A stretch of 64,000 nucleotides of DNA from Zobellia russellii (lineage in GTDB: Bacteria; Bacteroidota; Bacteroidia; Flavobacteriales; Flavobacteriaceae): NCBI RefSeq assembly GCF_018728565.1, contig NZ_JACSOI010000003.1, positions 372,001 to 436,000 of the forward strand, read 5' to 3'. The position numbers were made by a program, and so were the translations under genes. Positions 34,462-43,731 of this stretch are shown here, one piece after another. Position 1 is the first letter of the stretch, and each line of letters begins with the position of its first letter. The notes under the pieces were generated by a model. That model was not told where the DNA came from and ran no database searches. It saw only the letters and a program-made list of their open reading frames with translations.

Positions 34462-35610
34462 ATGCAACAGATGAAAACCTACAATCTATTTTATGCCCTT
34501 ATGGCGTTATTAGTCCTTATGGGTTGCAGCAAAACTGAGAGTGACTCACTTGGCAACGAAAAAGAGGAAGAAAAAAGCGTTCAAGCAGACTACACCTTGC
34601 TCGTTAACAACAAAGGAAGTTTAAGTGGTACATTGTTCAATGTAGAAGATGATGCCCTTACCATTAATCCGGAAAAGAGCAAATTTGCTTCCATGATGGT
34701 GCCTGATCTTTCGTTTCAAGAAAACAGTGTGTTGACCACGTATCATAAAAAATCCAATTGTAGCGGTGAGCTATCAATTCACGACTTTAACGATGATAGC
34801 AGTAAAACGTACCAAGTTTTTTCAGATTTAGGAGCGTGCAGTCTTACGGCAAAGTCAATTTTACGAAAAGGAGATATGCTCTACATTGCATACGAGCTTC
34901 ATGTGAGCCCTACGGTAGATGAGTTTTATGTACGTGTTTTAAACGTGTCTGCCTCAGAAACAACTTCTTTGGACGTGAAACTTGACCAAAGACCTATTGA
35001 ACTGGCATATGCAAACAAACGGCTATTTGTTTTAGGCGTTGATGATAATGTTACCGATGAAAACTCTATTACAGTAATGGATGCTAATGCCAATGCTGTT
35101 GTTCATAGTAAATTGGTAGGTTTTGATGTAAGGCGAATTTTCACAAACCCGGATGATAATATTATCATTAGTTATGATGATTTGCATAGTACAATGAACA
35201 GTGTAAGTCTTGCTATAACACATACCAGCTATGGTGTTGGAAAAGAACCTAATTTCACAAAATCTGCTTCTTTGCATTTTGATACGGAAGGTAAGATGTA
35301 CTATGAGATGACACCTACGGCACATAGTATATTTCCAGTAATACCGGCTATTTATGATTTTGGCAAAAACTTAACCGTGTTGTACGCTTACGAAAATTTC
35401 ATGACGGAAACTCAGCTCAATTTTGAATTTGAAGTTGAAAAAACAACAATGGTAAGCTATGACGAGGAGAACAATGTACTGTTGATAGGGTATAAAAAGA
35501 AAAGCGGGGAGAACAAAGGAGGGCTCTTGCTGGTAAAGCCGGCTCCTGAACCAAAATTTTTGAACAGTATAGATGTGGCAGGTATACCAACCTCTATATT
35601 TATAAACTAA
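34462..35610 (+). CDS. Lipoprotein of unknown function
   Basis: The signal peptide has lipobox Cys at residue 22 (ALLVLMGCSKTES); an ATG three codons downstream (34471) is an equally good start. The mature protein starts with an acidic, Glu/Lys-rich linker and then about 330 residues of short beta-strand repeats (for example YANKRLFVLGVDDNVTDENSITVMDANANAVVHS), which resembles a beta-propeller. It is not recognised as a named family. Flanked by terminators on both sides, so it is a single-gene unit. Confidence 0.78.
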   Translation: MQQMKTYNLFYALMALLVLMGCSKTESDSLGNEKEEEKSVQADYTLLVNNKGSLSGTLFNVEDDALTINPEKSKFASMMVPDLSFQENSVLTTYHKKSNCSGELSIHDFNDDSSKTYQVFSDLGACSLTAKSILRKGDMLYIAYELHVSPTVDEFYVRVLNVSASETTSLDVKLDQRPIELAYANKRLFVLGVDDNVTDENSITVMDANANAVVHSKLVGFDVRRIFTNPDDNIIISYDDLHSTMNSVSLAITHTSYGVGKEPNFTKSASLHFDTEGKMYYEMTPTAHSIFPVIPAIYDFGKNLTVLYAYENFMTETQLNFEFEVEKTTMVSYDEENNVLLIGYKKKSGENKGGLLLVKPAPEPKFLNSIDVAGIPTSIFIN

Positions 35611-35628
35611 GCACACCTGTAAAAGTTT

Positions 35629-35667
35629 AAAGGGCATTCCATAATTTGGTGGAATGTCCTTTTTTTA
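35629..35667. terminator. Intrinsic terminator between convergent genes
   Basis: Stem GGGCATTCCA/TGGAATGTCC (one G-U pair; about 35632-35641 and 35650-35659) with flanking A and T runs, following the lipoprotein gene and facing the minus-strand gene at 35685. Confidence 0.88.
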
Positions 35668-35684
35668 TGATGTATAATACACTG

Positions 35685-36398
35685 CTAAGCGTTGTAAAAT
35701 TTACTGTTCCAAATGGCGTGGTTAAAGTTTTTACCCAATGCAAACCCATAAAAAATAGCCACCGACGCAGAACATTTGAACATAAAAAAGAAAATAATAA
35801 AAAATTGAGCGTTAGAGCTGTTCTTTGAAAATAGACCTTCAGGCACCAATAGGGCCATAAAAAAACTTAGAAGAACTATGAGTAAAATTAAGTTTACAAT
35901 ATTTTTAAAAGGCCACATGAGCCATTTTCTTAGGGGGTGAAGGTCATTTCCCCATTTATGAATCAGATAAAAATAGTTGTTACCTATGGGGGCGAATAAT
36001 ACGGGGTCGTCCTTATCCTCTAATTTAAAGAGCTTGGAAGGCGCAAGAATTCTAAAACCTTTTAATTCAATACTGTGAGCTTCTTCAATCCGCTTTATTT
36101 CTGCTATGGCCTCCGCAGGAATTTCTCCTTTAAAATAATTGGATGTTAAAAAACGTAACCTGTAATCTATACAAATTGTCTTTATTTGCTCTACATGGTA
36201 TATCCGGTTTGTTTCTAGTAAATCAAGATTAAAAGCGTTAGTAGCTGAACTGTTTTTATTTTGAAGGGTATTTCCAATTTTTTCTCTGCTTTCTATATCC
36301 CTGTTAAGAATCAGGTATAATTCGCTTAGGTTTTTATGGTCCGTTTCGGGGCGTATTTTGCTCAGTTTTTCTTCTATATTAACCTTTTTGAGTAGCAT
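35685..36398 (-). CDS. Membrane protein of unknown function
   Basis: 237 residues. The first 160 are soluble with a helical N-terminus and a segment CIDYRLRFLTSNYFKGEIPAEAI. The C-terminal part has two hydrophobic helices (about residues 170-190, NLILLIVLLSFFMALLVP, and 205-225, FFIIFFFMFKCSASVAIFYGFA). I recall similar uncharacterised proteins in Flavobacteriia but no named family. It is a single gene, convergent with the lipoprotein gene. Confidence 0.72.
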   Translation of the reverse strand: MLLKKVNIEEKLSKIRPETDHKNLSELYLILNRDIESREKIGNTLQNKNSSATNAFNLDLLETNRIYHVEQIKTICIDYRLRFLTSNYFKGEIPAEAIAEIKRIEEAHSIELKGFRILAPSKLFKLEDKDDPVLFAPIGNNYFYLIHKWGNDLHPLRKWLMWPFKNIVNLILLIVLLSFFMALLVPEGLFSKNSSNAQFFIIFFFMFKCSASVAIFYGFALGKNFNHAIWNSKFYNA

Positions 36399-36593
36399 AA
36401 TAGTGGGGTATATCTCAAATTTAGAAAATTTAAGAGGGATGTTTGAATTCCAAAATCACAAGTATTTGTTAATAATTTGTTAAAAATTAACATAAGAAGA
36501 GGTTTAAATAAGAAGATAAATTTCATATGTTGTAACTTGTCGAAGTATTTGAACCGTTAATCGACTACTTTAACAACTCCCTGCCTTATTTAT

Positions 36594-37157
36594 ATGAAAT
36601 ACCTTACTAAAGTTCTTTCTTGTGTGCTGATCTCTTCTTTTATCTCACTTACTGCTCAAGAAAGTGTAAGTAAATCAAATTCAACATATAAAAAATCCGA
36701 AGTTAAAAAATCTATAGTTAACTCTACGGCCACTTCTAAGAATCATCAAACGCTTTTGGCGGTAATGAAGGCTACAGATTTGGAGGACTTACTTGATCAT
36801 GCAGGGCCTTTTACGGTATTTGCACCATCAGATTTAGCATTTCAAAAAATATCTGGAAAATCTGTTGAATATCTTTTGGATCCTGAAAACAGAAAAGAAT
36901 TAAAAGATTTATTAACGTACCATATCGTTGCCGGCCATATAACTGCTTCCAAAATTTTAAAGGCCATGTGCAGGGGTGAAGGGAAAGCAACTTTTACCAC
37001 GGTTCAAGGAGATATAATTACCGCAACAATGAAAGGTATAGATATCATTCTTAATGATAGCTTTGGAAATACGGCAACCATCGTGGTGGCAGATTCAAAG
37101 CAGCGCAACGGCGTTATTCATGAAATTGACAACGTTATCCTTCCAGGGAAAATTTAA
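36594..37157 (+). CDS. Secreted fasciclin (FAS1) domain protein
   Basis: A signal peptide (about residues 1-21, ending SLTAQ) is followed by a short Ser/Lys-rich linker and one FAS1 domain (about 55-187). The two FAS1 conserved boxes are seen: GPFTVFAPSDLAFQKIS and the YHIVAGHI segment, then NGVIHEIDNVILP at the end. FAS1 proteins mediate adhesion or protein binding. The 195-base upstream region has no vegetative -7 element but carries TGTAACTT near 36530, which could be part of an ECF-sigma promoter; this is speculative. Confidence 0.9.
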   Translation: MKYLTKVLSCVLISSFISLTAQESVSKSNSTYKKSEVKKSIVNSTATSKNHQTLLAVMKATDLEDLLDHAGPFTVFAPSDLAFQKISGKSVEYLLDPENRKELKDLLTYHIVAGHITASKILKAMCRGEGKATFTTVQGDIITATMKGIDIILNDSFGNTATIVVADSKQRNGVIHEIDNVILPGKI

Positions 37158-37207
37158 GAGCTTCTTAATTTCCCCTTTTGTTCAGTTTCATTCTTATTAC
37201 TACTTAA

Positions 37208-39634
37208 TTACCTTAATTCGGCCCCTAATTCGTTTTGGTAGGTTTTTTCAAGCTTGCCCATAATGCGGTCTATTTGCTTGTCCGTTAACGTACGTTGGCT
37301 ATCTTGTAATGTGAAGCTTACAGCATATGATTTTTTGCCTTTGGGCAGTTTATCTCCAGTATATACGTCAAAAAGATTGATATTCTTCAATAGCTTTTTT
37401 TCTGTTTTTCTGCCTAGTTCGTACACGTTTTGGAAAGTAACGGAATCATCCAATAGAAGGGCAAAATCTCGCTTTACCTCAGGGTATTTGGGTATTTCAC
37501 GATAGGTAATGCTATTTTTCTCCGCATACGATATAACATTGTCCCAGTTAAAATCAGCATAAAGAACCTCTTGTTTAAGGCTCATTTTTTTAAGAATCGA
37601 CTTTTTAACAATACCAAAAGAAACCAATTCCTTGGCTCCAACTTTTAAGCTTAAGCCTTCGGATAATGAGGTGTTGGAGGTAGGTTCTGGTGTGGCGTTG
37701 GTTACACCAAGACGGTTTAAAATATTAGTAACGATGGATTTCAAGAAAAAGAAATCGTTCACTTTATCCGTACCGGCCCAACCACCTTCATTACGGTTTC
37801 CGGTCAAATAAAGACAAAGGTGTTTGTCTTCTATATATTTAGACTTTTTCTGTTCGTAGGTTTTACCAAATTCAAACAACTTAAGGTTTAATTTTTTTCT
37901 GTTGTTGTTGTATAAAATGGTTTCTAACCCGGTAAATAACATGGAACGACGCAAAACGGAAAGGTCGTTGCTCAACGGATTCAACATTGTTACACTTTCC
38001 TCAGGAGCATTGTCTTCCAGCATTTGTGCGTTACCCGGAGCTGTTAAGCTATTGGTCATGATTTCATAGAAACCTTGTGAGGCTAAAAAGTCTCCTATTA
38101 CGCTCTGTAGCTTATAATCATCAAACTTGGAGACAACCGCTGTTGAGGCGTTTAGTTTTGTGCCAAAGTTGATGTTGTTATAGCCGTAAACACGTAAAAT
38201 TTCTTCTATAACATCTACTTCACGTTGTACGTCTACCCGGTAAGTAGGTATGGAAAGCCCAAGGCCAGCTTCGGTAACACTTTTTACCTTGATGTCCAAA
38301 GAAGCTAAAATAGATTTAATGGTATCCTGCGGAATTTCTTCACCTACAAGCGAGTATGTTTTTTTGAACGTTAGAAAAACCTGATGTTCATCAAATCTTT
38401 TTGGGTAAAAATCAATTATGTCCGAAGTAATGTCACCTCCAGCAATTTCCTTTATCAATAGAGCGGCCCGTTTAAGGGCGTATTCTACATTTTCTATATC
38501 AATACCTCGTTCAAACCGGAACGAAGCATCGGTATTCAACCCGTGTCTTTTGGCAGTTTTTCTAATCGCTACTGGGTTAAAGTAGGCGCTCTCAAGAAAA
38601 ATGGAAGTTGTTTTTTCTGTTACTCCTGTGTTTATTCCTCCAAAAACCCCCGCAATACACATAGGTTTTTCAGAATCACAGATCATAAGGTCATCTTCAT
38701 GTAGCTCCCGCTCTTCACCATCCAGTGTCATGAATTTGGTTCCGGCCGGAAGTGTTTTTACTATTACTTTTTTACCATGAATACGATCGGCATCAAAAGC
38801 ATGCAGCGGCTGTCCTAGATCATGTAGTACATAATTGGTAGCATCTACAATATTGTTCATAGGATTAATACCTATGGCGCGCAATCTATTCTGTAACCAG
38901 GTAGGAGATGGTTTAACTTTTAAATTACTTAGAGTAATACCTGCATAACGCGGTACCAATTTGCTATCATCTACCTGAACCTGTAGCTTAAGAGAACGGT
39001 TGTCTATATTAAAATGACTGATAGATGGAGTGATTAGCTCTTTGGTAATTTCTTTTTGTTTTAAACCGGCTTTTAAATCCCTTGCCACACCGTAATGACT
39101 CATGGCGTCCGCACGATTGGGAGTAAGGCCAATTTCAAAAACTTCATCTATCTCAACATCAAAAATCTCCGAACAAGAGGTGCCGGGTTTAAGTTTGGAG
39201 TCCAATACAAGAATACCTTCATGACTAGAACCTAGGCCCAGTTCATCTTCGGCACATATCATACCATGGCTTTCTTCCCCGCGAATTTTCCCTTTTCCTA
39301 TTTTCCAGGCTTTTCCTTCTGGGGTATATAGAGTAGTGCCAACAGTTGCTACAGGAACCTTTTGGCCCTTTGCCACATTGGGAGCACCACAAACTATATG
39401 TAACGGTGTGCCGGTACCAATATCTACGGTAGTAACTTTAAGTTTGTCGGCATTTGGGTGCTTTTCGCAAGTAAGCACATGTCCTACTACAATACCCTTT
39501 AATCCTCCTTTTATAGACTCAAAAGGACTGATTCCTTCTACTTCAAGACCTAAATCGGTTAAAAGTTCACCTGTTTTCTGGGAATCCCAATCAAGTTTAA
39601 GAAAATCTTTTAACCAGTTGTATGAAATCTGCAT
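37208..39634 (-). CDS. pheT: Phenylalanyl-tRNA synthetase beta subunit
   Basis: Forms the alpha2-beta2 enzyme with PheS, which is encoded elsewhere. Domains in order: N-terminal B1 (ISYNWLKDFL), tRNA-binding OB fold (about 40-150, VVGHVLTCEKHPNADKLKV and VCGAPNVAKGQ), B3/4 (about 215-390), B5 (about 400-480), the catalytic-like B6/7 core, and the C-terminal anticodon-binding FDX-ACB domain (about 715-808, REIPKYPEVKRDFALLLDD). The 808 aa length is full size. It is monocistronic as far as the window shows. Confidence 0.97.
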   Translation of the reverse strand: MQISYNWLKDFLKLDWDSQKTGELLTDLGLEVEGISPFESIKGGLKGIVVGHVLTCEKHPNADKLKVTTVDIGTGTPLHIVCGAPNVAKGQKVPVATVGTTLYTPEGKAWKIGKGKIRGEESHGMICAEDELGLGSSHEGILVLDSKLKPGTSCSEIFDVEIDEVFEIGLTPNRADAMSHYGVARDLKAGLKQKEITKELITPSISHFNIDNRSLKLQVQVDDSKLVPRYAGITLSNLKVKPSPTWLQNRLRAIGINPMNNIVDATNYVLHDLGQPLHAFDADRIHGKKVIVKTLPAGTKFMTLDGEERELHEDDLMICDSEKPMCIAGVFGGINTGVTEKTTSIFLESAYFNPVAIRKTAKRHGLNTDASFRFERGIDIENVEYALKRAALLIKEIAGGDITSDIIDFYPKRFDEHQVFLTFKKTYSLVGEEIPQDTIKSILASLDIKVKSVTEAGLGLSIPTYRVDVQREVDVIEEILRVYGYNNINFGTKLNASTAVVSKFDDYKLQSVIGDFLASQGFYEIMTNSLTAPGNAQMLEDNAPEESVTMLNPLSNDLSVLRRSMLFTGLETILYNNNRKKLNLKLFEFGKTYEQKKSKYIEDKHLCLYLTGNRNEGGWAGTDKVNDFFFLKSIVTNILNRLGVTNATPEPTSNTSLSEGLSLKVGAKELVSFGIVKKSILKKMSLKQEVLYADFNWDNVISYAEKNSITYREIPKYPEVKRDFALLLDDSVTFQNVYELGRKTEKKLLKNINLFDVYTGDKLPKGKKSYAVSFTLQDSQRTLTDKQIDRIMGKLEKTYQNELGAELR

Positions 39635-39758
39635 CGGTAAGTTTTAGTGGCGGTAAAGATAAAACAATGCTTTAAGACATTCAATACACAGCGCTACTGA
39701 ATTACTCATTTTTTTGTTGTAAGTTTTTGGCATGTATTCCGATTGTAAAAGAAAATAA

Positions 39759-40988
39759 GTGATAATGAAGAGATTAATGTTTTTGTGGATAGTGGTAATG
39801 GTGTTGGTTTCCTGTAAGGAAGACAGGACACAGGGGCTGTCCGAAGGTATTTGGTTGGGGAAATTGCAAGTTATGGACGGAGAAAAGCTTCCTTTCAATT
39901 TTAATCTGAAAAAAGCGGAGAGCGGTGCGTACATAATGAAAATTTATAATGCCACCGAGGTAATAACAGTAGATGAGATTGTTATAAAGGGGGATTCCAT
40001 ACGCGTTCAAACCCCGGTATTTGAGGGATACATTTCGGGAAAATTTAACGAAAAGCGCATAGAAGGAAACTTTGTAAAAGAAAGCTTGGATAGGGTAGTG
40101 TCATTCGAGGCGATTTTTGGAGAGGAAGACCGCTTTTCCATTACTCAGCCATCTGCTGTAAATGTTTCCGGTATTTGGGAAACGGAATTTAGCCCTAATA
40201 CGTCGGAGAGTTACATGGGAAGAGGAATTTTTGCTGAAAATGCTGGCAAGGTAACAGGAACTTTTAGGACTACCACTGGAGATTATAGGTATTTGGACGG
40301 AGTGGTAACAGGAGATTCCTTAAAACTTTCGGCTTTTGACGGAGCTCATGCCTTTTTGTTCAAAGCTCAGATAACGGACAGTACTTTGAACGGTATTTTT
40401 TATTCGGACAATCATTTTAAGGAGCCTTTTGTAGCTAAAAGAAACGAAAGTTTTGAGCTTCCGGACGCGGACTCACTTACATTTTTAAAGGAAGGCTATG
40501 ATAAATTTGCGTTTTCGTTTCCAGATGGAAAAGGAAATATGGTTTCACTAACGGATAAAAGGTTTCAGGATAAAGTTGTTCTAGTGCAAATTATGGGCTC
40601 ATGGTGCCCCAATTGTCTGGATGAGACTAAATTTTATGTCAATTACTTAAATGAAAATAGGGTTGAAGACATAGAGATAGTGGCCTTGGCGTTTGAGTAT
40701 GCTAAAACAAAGGAACTTGCCTTTAAGAGTATTGAGCGTTTGAGACAGCGTATAGGAGTAGATTATCCAATTCTATTGGCTCAGTATGGTTCATCGGATA
40801 AAGAGGAAGCACAACAAAAATTACCAATGTTAAACCAGGTCCTGTCGTACCCTACCACTTTGTTCATTGATAAAAAAGGAGAAGTTAGAAAAATCCATAC
40901 TGGATTTAACGGTCCTGCAACCGGAGATAAATATACCAAGTTCAAAAAGGAATTTGATGCGTACGTAAAAATGTTGGCAGGTGAGTAG
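39759..40988 (+). CDS. TlpA-like thioredoxin-family lipoprotein
   Basis: The lipoprotein signal has lipobox Cys at residue 19 (VMVLVSCKED); the ATG two codons downstream (39765) may be the true start. An N-terminal beta-rich domain (about 25-235) of unknown function precedes an AhpC/TSA-thioredoxin domain with an intact redox site C283-P-N-C286 in MGSWCPNCLDE and a later cis-proline (SYPTTLF). It probably reduces periplasmic disulfides. Compare the cysteine-less relative at 31134-32516. The stop is 3 bases from the leuB stop on the other strand. Confidence 0.85.
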   Translation: MIMKRLMFLWIVVMVLVSCKEDRTQGLSEGIWLGKLQVMDGEKLPFNFNLKKAESGAYIMKIYNATEVITVDEIVIKGDSIRVQTPVFEGYISGKFNEKRIEGNFVKESLDRVVSFEAIFGEEDRFSITQPSAVNVSGIWETEFSPNTSESYMGRGIFAENAGKVTGTFRTTTGDYRYLDGVVTGDSLKLSAFDGAHAFLFKAQITDSTLNGIFYSDNHFKEPFVAKRNESFELPDADSLTFLKEGYDKFAFSFPDGKGNMVSLTDKRFQDKVVLVQIMGSWCPNCLDETKFYVNYLNENRVEDIEIVALAFEYAKTKELAFKSIERLRQRIGVDYPILLAQYGSSDKEEAQQKLPMLNQVLSYPTTLFIDKKGEVRKIHTGFNGPATGDKYTKFKKEFDAYVKMLAGE

Positions 40989-40991
40989 GAA

Positions 40992-42110
40992 TTAAATAAT
41001 GGTAGATTTCCCCAAACCAATATTCTCGTCGTTTATGCTTGGGTTTTCATCAGATTCTACAATATTTTCTGATATAAAATCGCCTACATAATCCGTTCCG
41101 TATTTACTGCTGCCCAAAACATCTGTGGTAACTACCTTCTTCATAAAAGACTTGTGAACGGCAGCCACAATAGCGTTGGCTTCTTCGTTTAGATTAAAAT
41201 GTTGCAACAACATAGCTGTACTTAAAATAGATGCTACAGGGTTGGCAATGTTTTTTCCTTTTGCTTGAGGGTATGAACCGTGAAAAGGCTCAAACATGGC
41301 GTTTTCGGCACCTACGGATGCGGAAGGTAGCAATCCCACGGAACCTAGAATAACACTCCCTTGATCAGATAAGATATCGCCAAACATGTTATCCGTTAGA
41401 ACCACATCAAATTGGCGCGGGTTGAGCATCATTTGAACTGCTGCATTATCAATAAAAAGGCACTCTAAAGTAACTTCCGGATAACTTTTTGAGATATCCG
41501 TTACCGTTTTTCTCCAAAGTCTAGAGGATTCCAATACATTGGCCTTATCCACTAAAGTCAGTTTTTTGCGTCTTTTTTTAGCGGTTTTGAACGCTAAATG
41601 TGCAATACGACTTATTTCTTCTTCGGAATAGGAGCAAAGGTCGGATGCAGTTGTACCATCTGCACTCAATGTTTTTTCCCCAAAATAAATACCTCCCGTC
41701 AACTCCCTGAAAATAACAAGATCGGTATTGTCTACAATATTTCTTTTAAGTGGAGAGTTGTCCAAAAATGCAGGAAACATTTTTATGGGTCTAATACTGG
41801 CAAAAAGACCAAGTTCTTTGCGCAAACGCAATAGTCCTTGTTCGGGCCGTACTTTAGCTTCGGGATTGTTATCGTATTCCAAGGCGCCAATAGAGCCAAA
41901 AAGAATAGCATCGGATTCTCTGCACAGTTGCAAGGTTTTGTCCGGTAAAGGCCTTCCTGATCCGGACATGGCAATAGCACCAACGGGCGCTTCAACAAGT
42001 TCAAACCTATGGTTGAACGTTTCTTCGATCGCTTTAAGGCATTTCACGGATTGTGCCAATACTTCTGGACCTATCCCGTCACCGCCAAGGAGGGCAATTT
42101 TTAGCTGCAT
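40992..42110 (-). CDS. leuB: 3-isopropylmalate dehydrogenase
   Basis: NAD-dependent oxidative decarboxylation of 3-isopropylmalate in leucine synthesis. Motifs: IALLGGDGIGPEV at the start, the substrate loop RPEQGLLRLRKELGLFASIRP, ELTGGIYFGEK, and LTDNMFGDILSDQGSVILGSVGLLPSAS with the metal aspartates. Length 372 aa is typical. leuA lies 142 bases upstream on the same strand; leuC and leuD (isopropylmalate isomerase) are not in the window. Confidence 0.96.
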   Translation of the reverse strand: MQLKIALLGGDGIGPEVLAQSVKCLKAIEETFNHRFELVEAPVGAIAMSGSGRPLPDKTLQLCRESDAILFGSIGALEYDNNPEAKVRPEQGLLRLRKELGLFASIRPIKMFPAFLDNSPLKRNIVDNTDLVIFRELTGGIYFGEKTLSADGTTASDLCSYSEEEISRIAHLAFKTAKKRRKKLTLVDKANVLESSRLWRKTVTDISKSYPEVTLECLFIDNAAVQMMLNPRQFDVVLTDNMFGDILSDQGSVILGSVGLLPSASVGAENAMFEPFHGSYPQAKGKNIANPVASILSTAMLLQHFNLNEEANAIVAAVHKSFMKKVVTTDVLGSSKYGTDYVGDFISENIVESDENPSINDENIGLGKSTII

Positions 42111-42252
42111 CTAGAGAATTTTTAAAGTGCTACCTGAATAAAACCCACAAGAAAGTGATTTTAATCATAGGAAGCTAAGATTAAAAATTTTTAGGACATT
42201 ATGGCTAAAAAAAGATTAAAATATAAAAGGATCAGACCTCCAGTATATTTGC

Positions 42253-43425
42253 TTAGGAAATACTCTCTATAGTAATATTGCTGGCCTCAATGATTTTTGG
42301 AATATCTTGATCCGAAATTTCTTTGTGGCTATCTGCAAATTTCAAGAACTCTTGATATACCTCGTCTAGTTGAAGTTTTGTCAACTCATACCCCACTAAT
42401 TTGGCTCTGTAAGCCAAAGCAGCTCTACCGCTTCTTGCGGTAAGAACAATAGATGATTCGTTAACACCGACATCCGCCGGGTCAATAATTTCGTAAGTTT
42501 CCCTATTTTTTATGACGCCATCTTGGTGAATTCCGGAACTATGGGCAAAAGCATTGGCGCCCACAATAGCCTTGTTGGGCTGTACTATCATTCCCATTTT
42601 TTGAGAAACCATTTGGCTTGTGTCAAAAAGCAATTTACTGTTAATGTTGGTGTCTAGGTTTAAGCTAGGATGCTGACGTAAAATCATTACAACTTCTTCC
42701 AAAGAAGTATTTCCGGCACGTTCGCCAATACCATTAATTGTACATTCTATTTGGCGGGCACCGTTTATAACGCCCGCAATGGAGTTTGCTGTTGCCAAAC
42801 CTAAATCATTATGGCAATGACAAGAAAGTGTAGCCTTATGTATTCCGGTTACATTTTCTTTTAAGTATTTCATTTTTGCACCATATTCTTCTGGCAAACA
42901 ATATCCTGTTGTATCTGGAATATTCAAAACAGTGGCACCTGCCTTTACTACGGCTTCACAGACCCTGGCCAAGAACTCGTTGTCGGTTCGGCCGGCATCT
43001 TCAGCATAAAATTCAACATCCTCAACAAAAGTTTTGGCATAACTTACGGCGTCTACCGCTCTTTCGATTATGGCATCCCTATTGGAATTGAACTTGAATT
43101 TTATGTGAGAGTCAGAAGTTCCTATACCTGTATGTATACGAGGCCTTTTGGCATGTTTAAGTGCGTCTGCAGCAACTTCAATGTCTTTCTTTACCGCACG
43201 GGTAAGTCCGCAAACAGTAGCATTTTTAACGAGTTGCGATATCTGGGTAACGGATTTGAAATCACCGGGACTCGATACAGGAAAACCAGCCTCAATAATA
43301 TCTACTCCTAAATAATCCAGTCGTTCAGCGATTACTAATTTTTGTTCAGCATCTAATTTACAACCGGGCACCTGCTCACCATCACGAAGTGTTGTATCAA
43401 AAATTTGTACCTTATCTTTACTCAT
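42253..43425 (-). CDS. leuA: 2-isopropylmalate synthase
   Basis: First committed step of leucine synthesis, condensing acetyl-CoA with 2-oxoisovalerate. The start [18 protein letters not shown] (ATG 43425) is the family N-terminus; an in-frame TTG 13 codons upstream is not used. Visible motifs: [12 protein letters not shown], the metal site [15 protein letters not shown], and [11 protein letters not shown]. At 390 aa it lacks the C-terminal LeuA allosteric domain found in the roughly 500 aa enzymes, so it is the short form; leucine feedback may be absent or different. Homocitrate synthase is an alternative for short members, but leuB next door favours LeuA. Confidence 0.92.
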   Translation of the reverse strand: MSKDKVQIFDTTLRDGEQVPGCKLDAEQKLVIAERLDYLGVDIIEAGFPVSSPGDFKSVTQISQLVKNATVCGLTRAVKKDIEVAADALKHAKRPRIHTGIGTSDSHIKFKFNSNRDAIIERAVDAVSYAKTFVEDVEFYAEDAGRTDNEFLARVCEAVVKAGATVLNIPDTTGYCLPEEYGAKMKYLKENVTGIHKATLSCHCHNDLGLATANSIAGVINGARQIECTINGIGERAGNTSLEEVVMILRQHPSLNLDTNINSKLLFDTSQMVSQKMGMIVQPNKAIVGANAFAHSSGIHQDGVIKNRETYEIIDPADVGVNESSIVLTARSGRAALAYRAKLVGYELTKLQLDEVYQEFLKFADSHKEISDQDIPKIIEASNITIESIS

Positions 43426-43731
43426 TATATCTTGTAGTTTAGCTAACTTAGGAACTGCTTGCAATAATTTCTTTGTCTACAAATATCATATTTTGTACTG
43501 TTATATCAACATTTTTTAATAACCTTAGCCCTGTCTTTTGCCAAAATGGGTAGATTATTGTACAAACGTCTATATGTTAGGATCCAAACAAAAAATGGCA
43601 ATAAAGTTCAATACGAATATATAACCAATAGAGCGAACCACCTAGTACCTGCATTAAATAGTACAACGTTAAGCTGGTTTTTTGGTTGTTTAATATATTG
43701 ATAATAAGTAAATTAAATAATATTTTTTACG
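43426..43731. other. 306-base divergent intergenic region, no gene seen
   Basis: This separates leuA (-) from the helical-repeat gene (+). It is AT-rich and lacks an exact TAnnTTTG on either strand. No leucine-rich leader peptide, T-box or other riboswitch was recognised. Control elements for both genes must lie here. Confidence 0.5.

Noticed and set aside
35646-35828. 60-residue plus-strand frame after the 34462 lipoprotein gene
   Set aside because: It starts inside the terminator and then runs antisense to the better-supported minus-strand gene at 35685.
36520-36570. ECF-sigma promoter before the fasciclin gene (TGTAACTT with a downstream CGACT)
   Set aside because: The -10 part does not match a known pattern well enough to list it as a feature; mentioned only in the gene entry.
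43426-43464. N-terminal extension of leuA from TTG at 43464
   Set aside because: Family members begin at the [18 protein letters not shown] region; the ATG at 43425 fits.
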